Positions 18,480 through 18,621 of a stretch of 18,621 bases of DNA are shown piece by piece. Origin of the DNA: Actinomycetota bacterium (GTDB taxonomy: Bacteria > Actinomycetota > Actinomycetes > S36-B12); the NCBI GenBank assembly GCA_010029945.1, contig RGQW01000013.1, forward strand, positions 1-18,621, given 5' to 3'. Below the pieces are notes generated by a model. The model saw only the letters and a list, made by a program, of their open reading frames with translations, did not search any database and was not told the DNA's origin. The first letter of the stretch is position 1, and each line of letters begins with the position of its first letter. The position numbers and the translations under genes were made by a program.

Positions 18480-18621
18480 ATGCGACGCCCGGTAGTCCTT
18501 ACCGCCGCGGTCATCGTGGTGGGAGCAATGTCCCTTGGTACCGGGTGCTCGATGCTCTCCGCCGATGAGGAAGCACTCGCTCCACCACCGACGGCTTCTG
18601 TGACCACGGATCCGGGGATCG
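18480..18621 (+). CDS. Probable lipoprotein, 3' part beyond the window
   Basis: ATG 18480 opens a frame that runs off the right edge after 47 codons. It starts MRRPVVLTAAVIVVGAMSLGTGC, a typical basic-hydrophobic signal with a lipobox-like end (LGTG before Cys23). An acidic stretch (SADEEA) and a Pro/Thr linker (APPPTASVTTDPG) follow, usual behind a lipid anchor. No Shine-Dalgarno is present; GAGACT six bases upstream is a poor leaderless box. It is 66 bp after the pirin stop on the same strand. The opposite-strand ORF covering this part has no start signal. The function cannot be read from the fragment. Confidence 0.65.
   Translation, partial: MRRPVVLTAAVIVVGAMSLGTGCSMLSADEEALAPPPTASVTTDPGI

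Noticed and set aside
18386..18607. Minus-strand ORF of 73 aa at the right end
   Set aside because: It is antisense to the end of pirin and to the lipoprotein signal peptide, with low-complexity composition and no RBS.

Overview
The window looks like chromosomal DNA of a high-GC actinobacterium (Actinomycetota). Base composition is high-GC by eye. Many starts appear leaderless, with a TANNNT -10 box six bases before ATG or GTG. There is a class E-type sortase domain with an LAATG motif, and an oligoribonuclease gene directly before tRNA-His, an order I recall from other actinobacteria. I cannot name the genus.

Left part (1-5100, all genes on the minus strand). This is an accessory, mostly cell-surface region. 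It holds a truncated secreted protein, a second secreted protein of unknown function, a fasciclin-domain protein, and a lipoprotein with a HEYWH metallopeptidase motif. Next come three very small genes that overlap by 4 bp (GTGA) behind a leader that could hide their ribosome binding site, an ABM-type monooxygenase, and a GYD-domain gene broken by an internal deletion. Two long gaps (1171-1552 and 2189-2751) contain strong hairpins.

Middle (5200-10800, mostly plus strand). An MFS exporter is followed by a perfect 20-bp palindrome, a nucleoside hydrolase, a small membrane-anchored protein, a SpoU-type RNA 2'-O-methyltransferase, a secreted protein on the minus strand, an HSL-type alpha/beta hydrolase diverging from it, and a small two-helix membrane protein.

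10822-13424 (minus). A 584-aa secreted Thr/Pro-rich protein overlaps by 4 bp a sortase-domain gene that has no membrane anchor of its own. The Thr-Pro linker continues across the frame change and an LAATG motif lies before the catalytic domain. The pair looks like a frameshifted, or unusually coupled, surface protein-sortase unit and is the most unusual locus here.

Right part (13500-18621). A small membrane protein, oligoribonuclease and tRNA-His(GTG) are followed by a 5'-truncated PLP ammonia-lyase that lacks its catalytic-lysine region, and a YbaK-type deacylase. A convergent CopC-CopD fusion has lost the usual CopC copper histidines. A divergent pirin and the start of a lipoprotein that runs off the edge complete the window. 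Short tandem duplications lie on the stop codons of three of the gene ends (8616-8641, 15398-15421, 15936-15980).

No CRISPR array, insertion sequence, integrase or rRNA was seen. Functions are family-level readings made by eye; no database search was possible.
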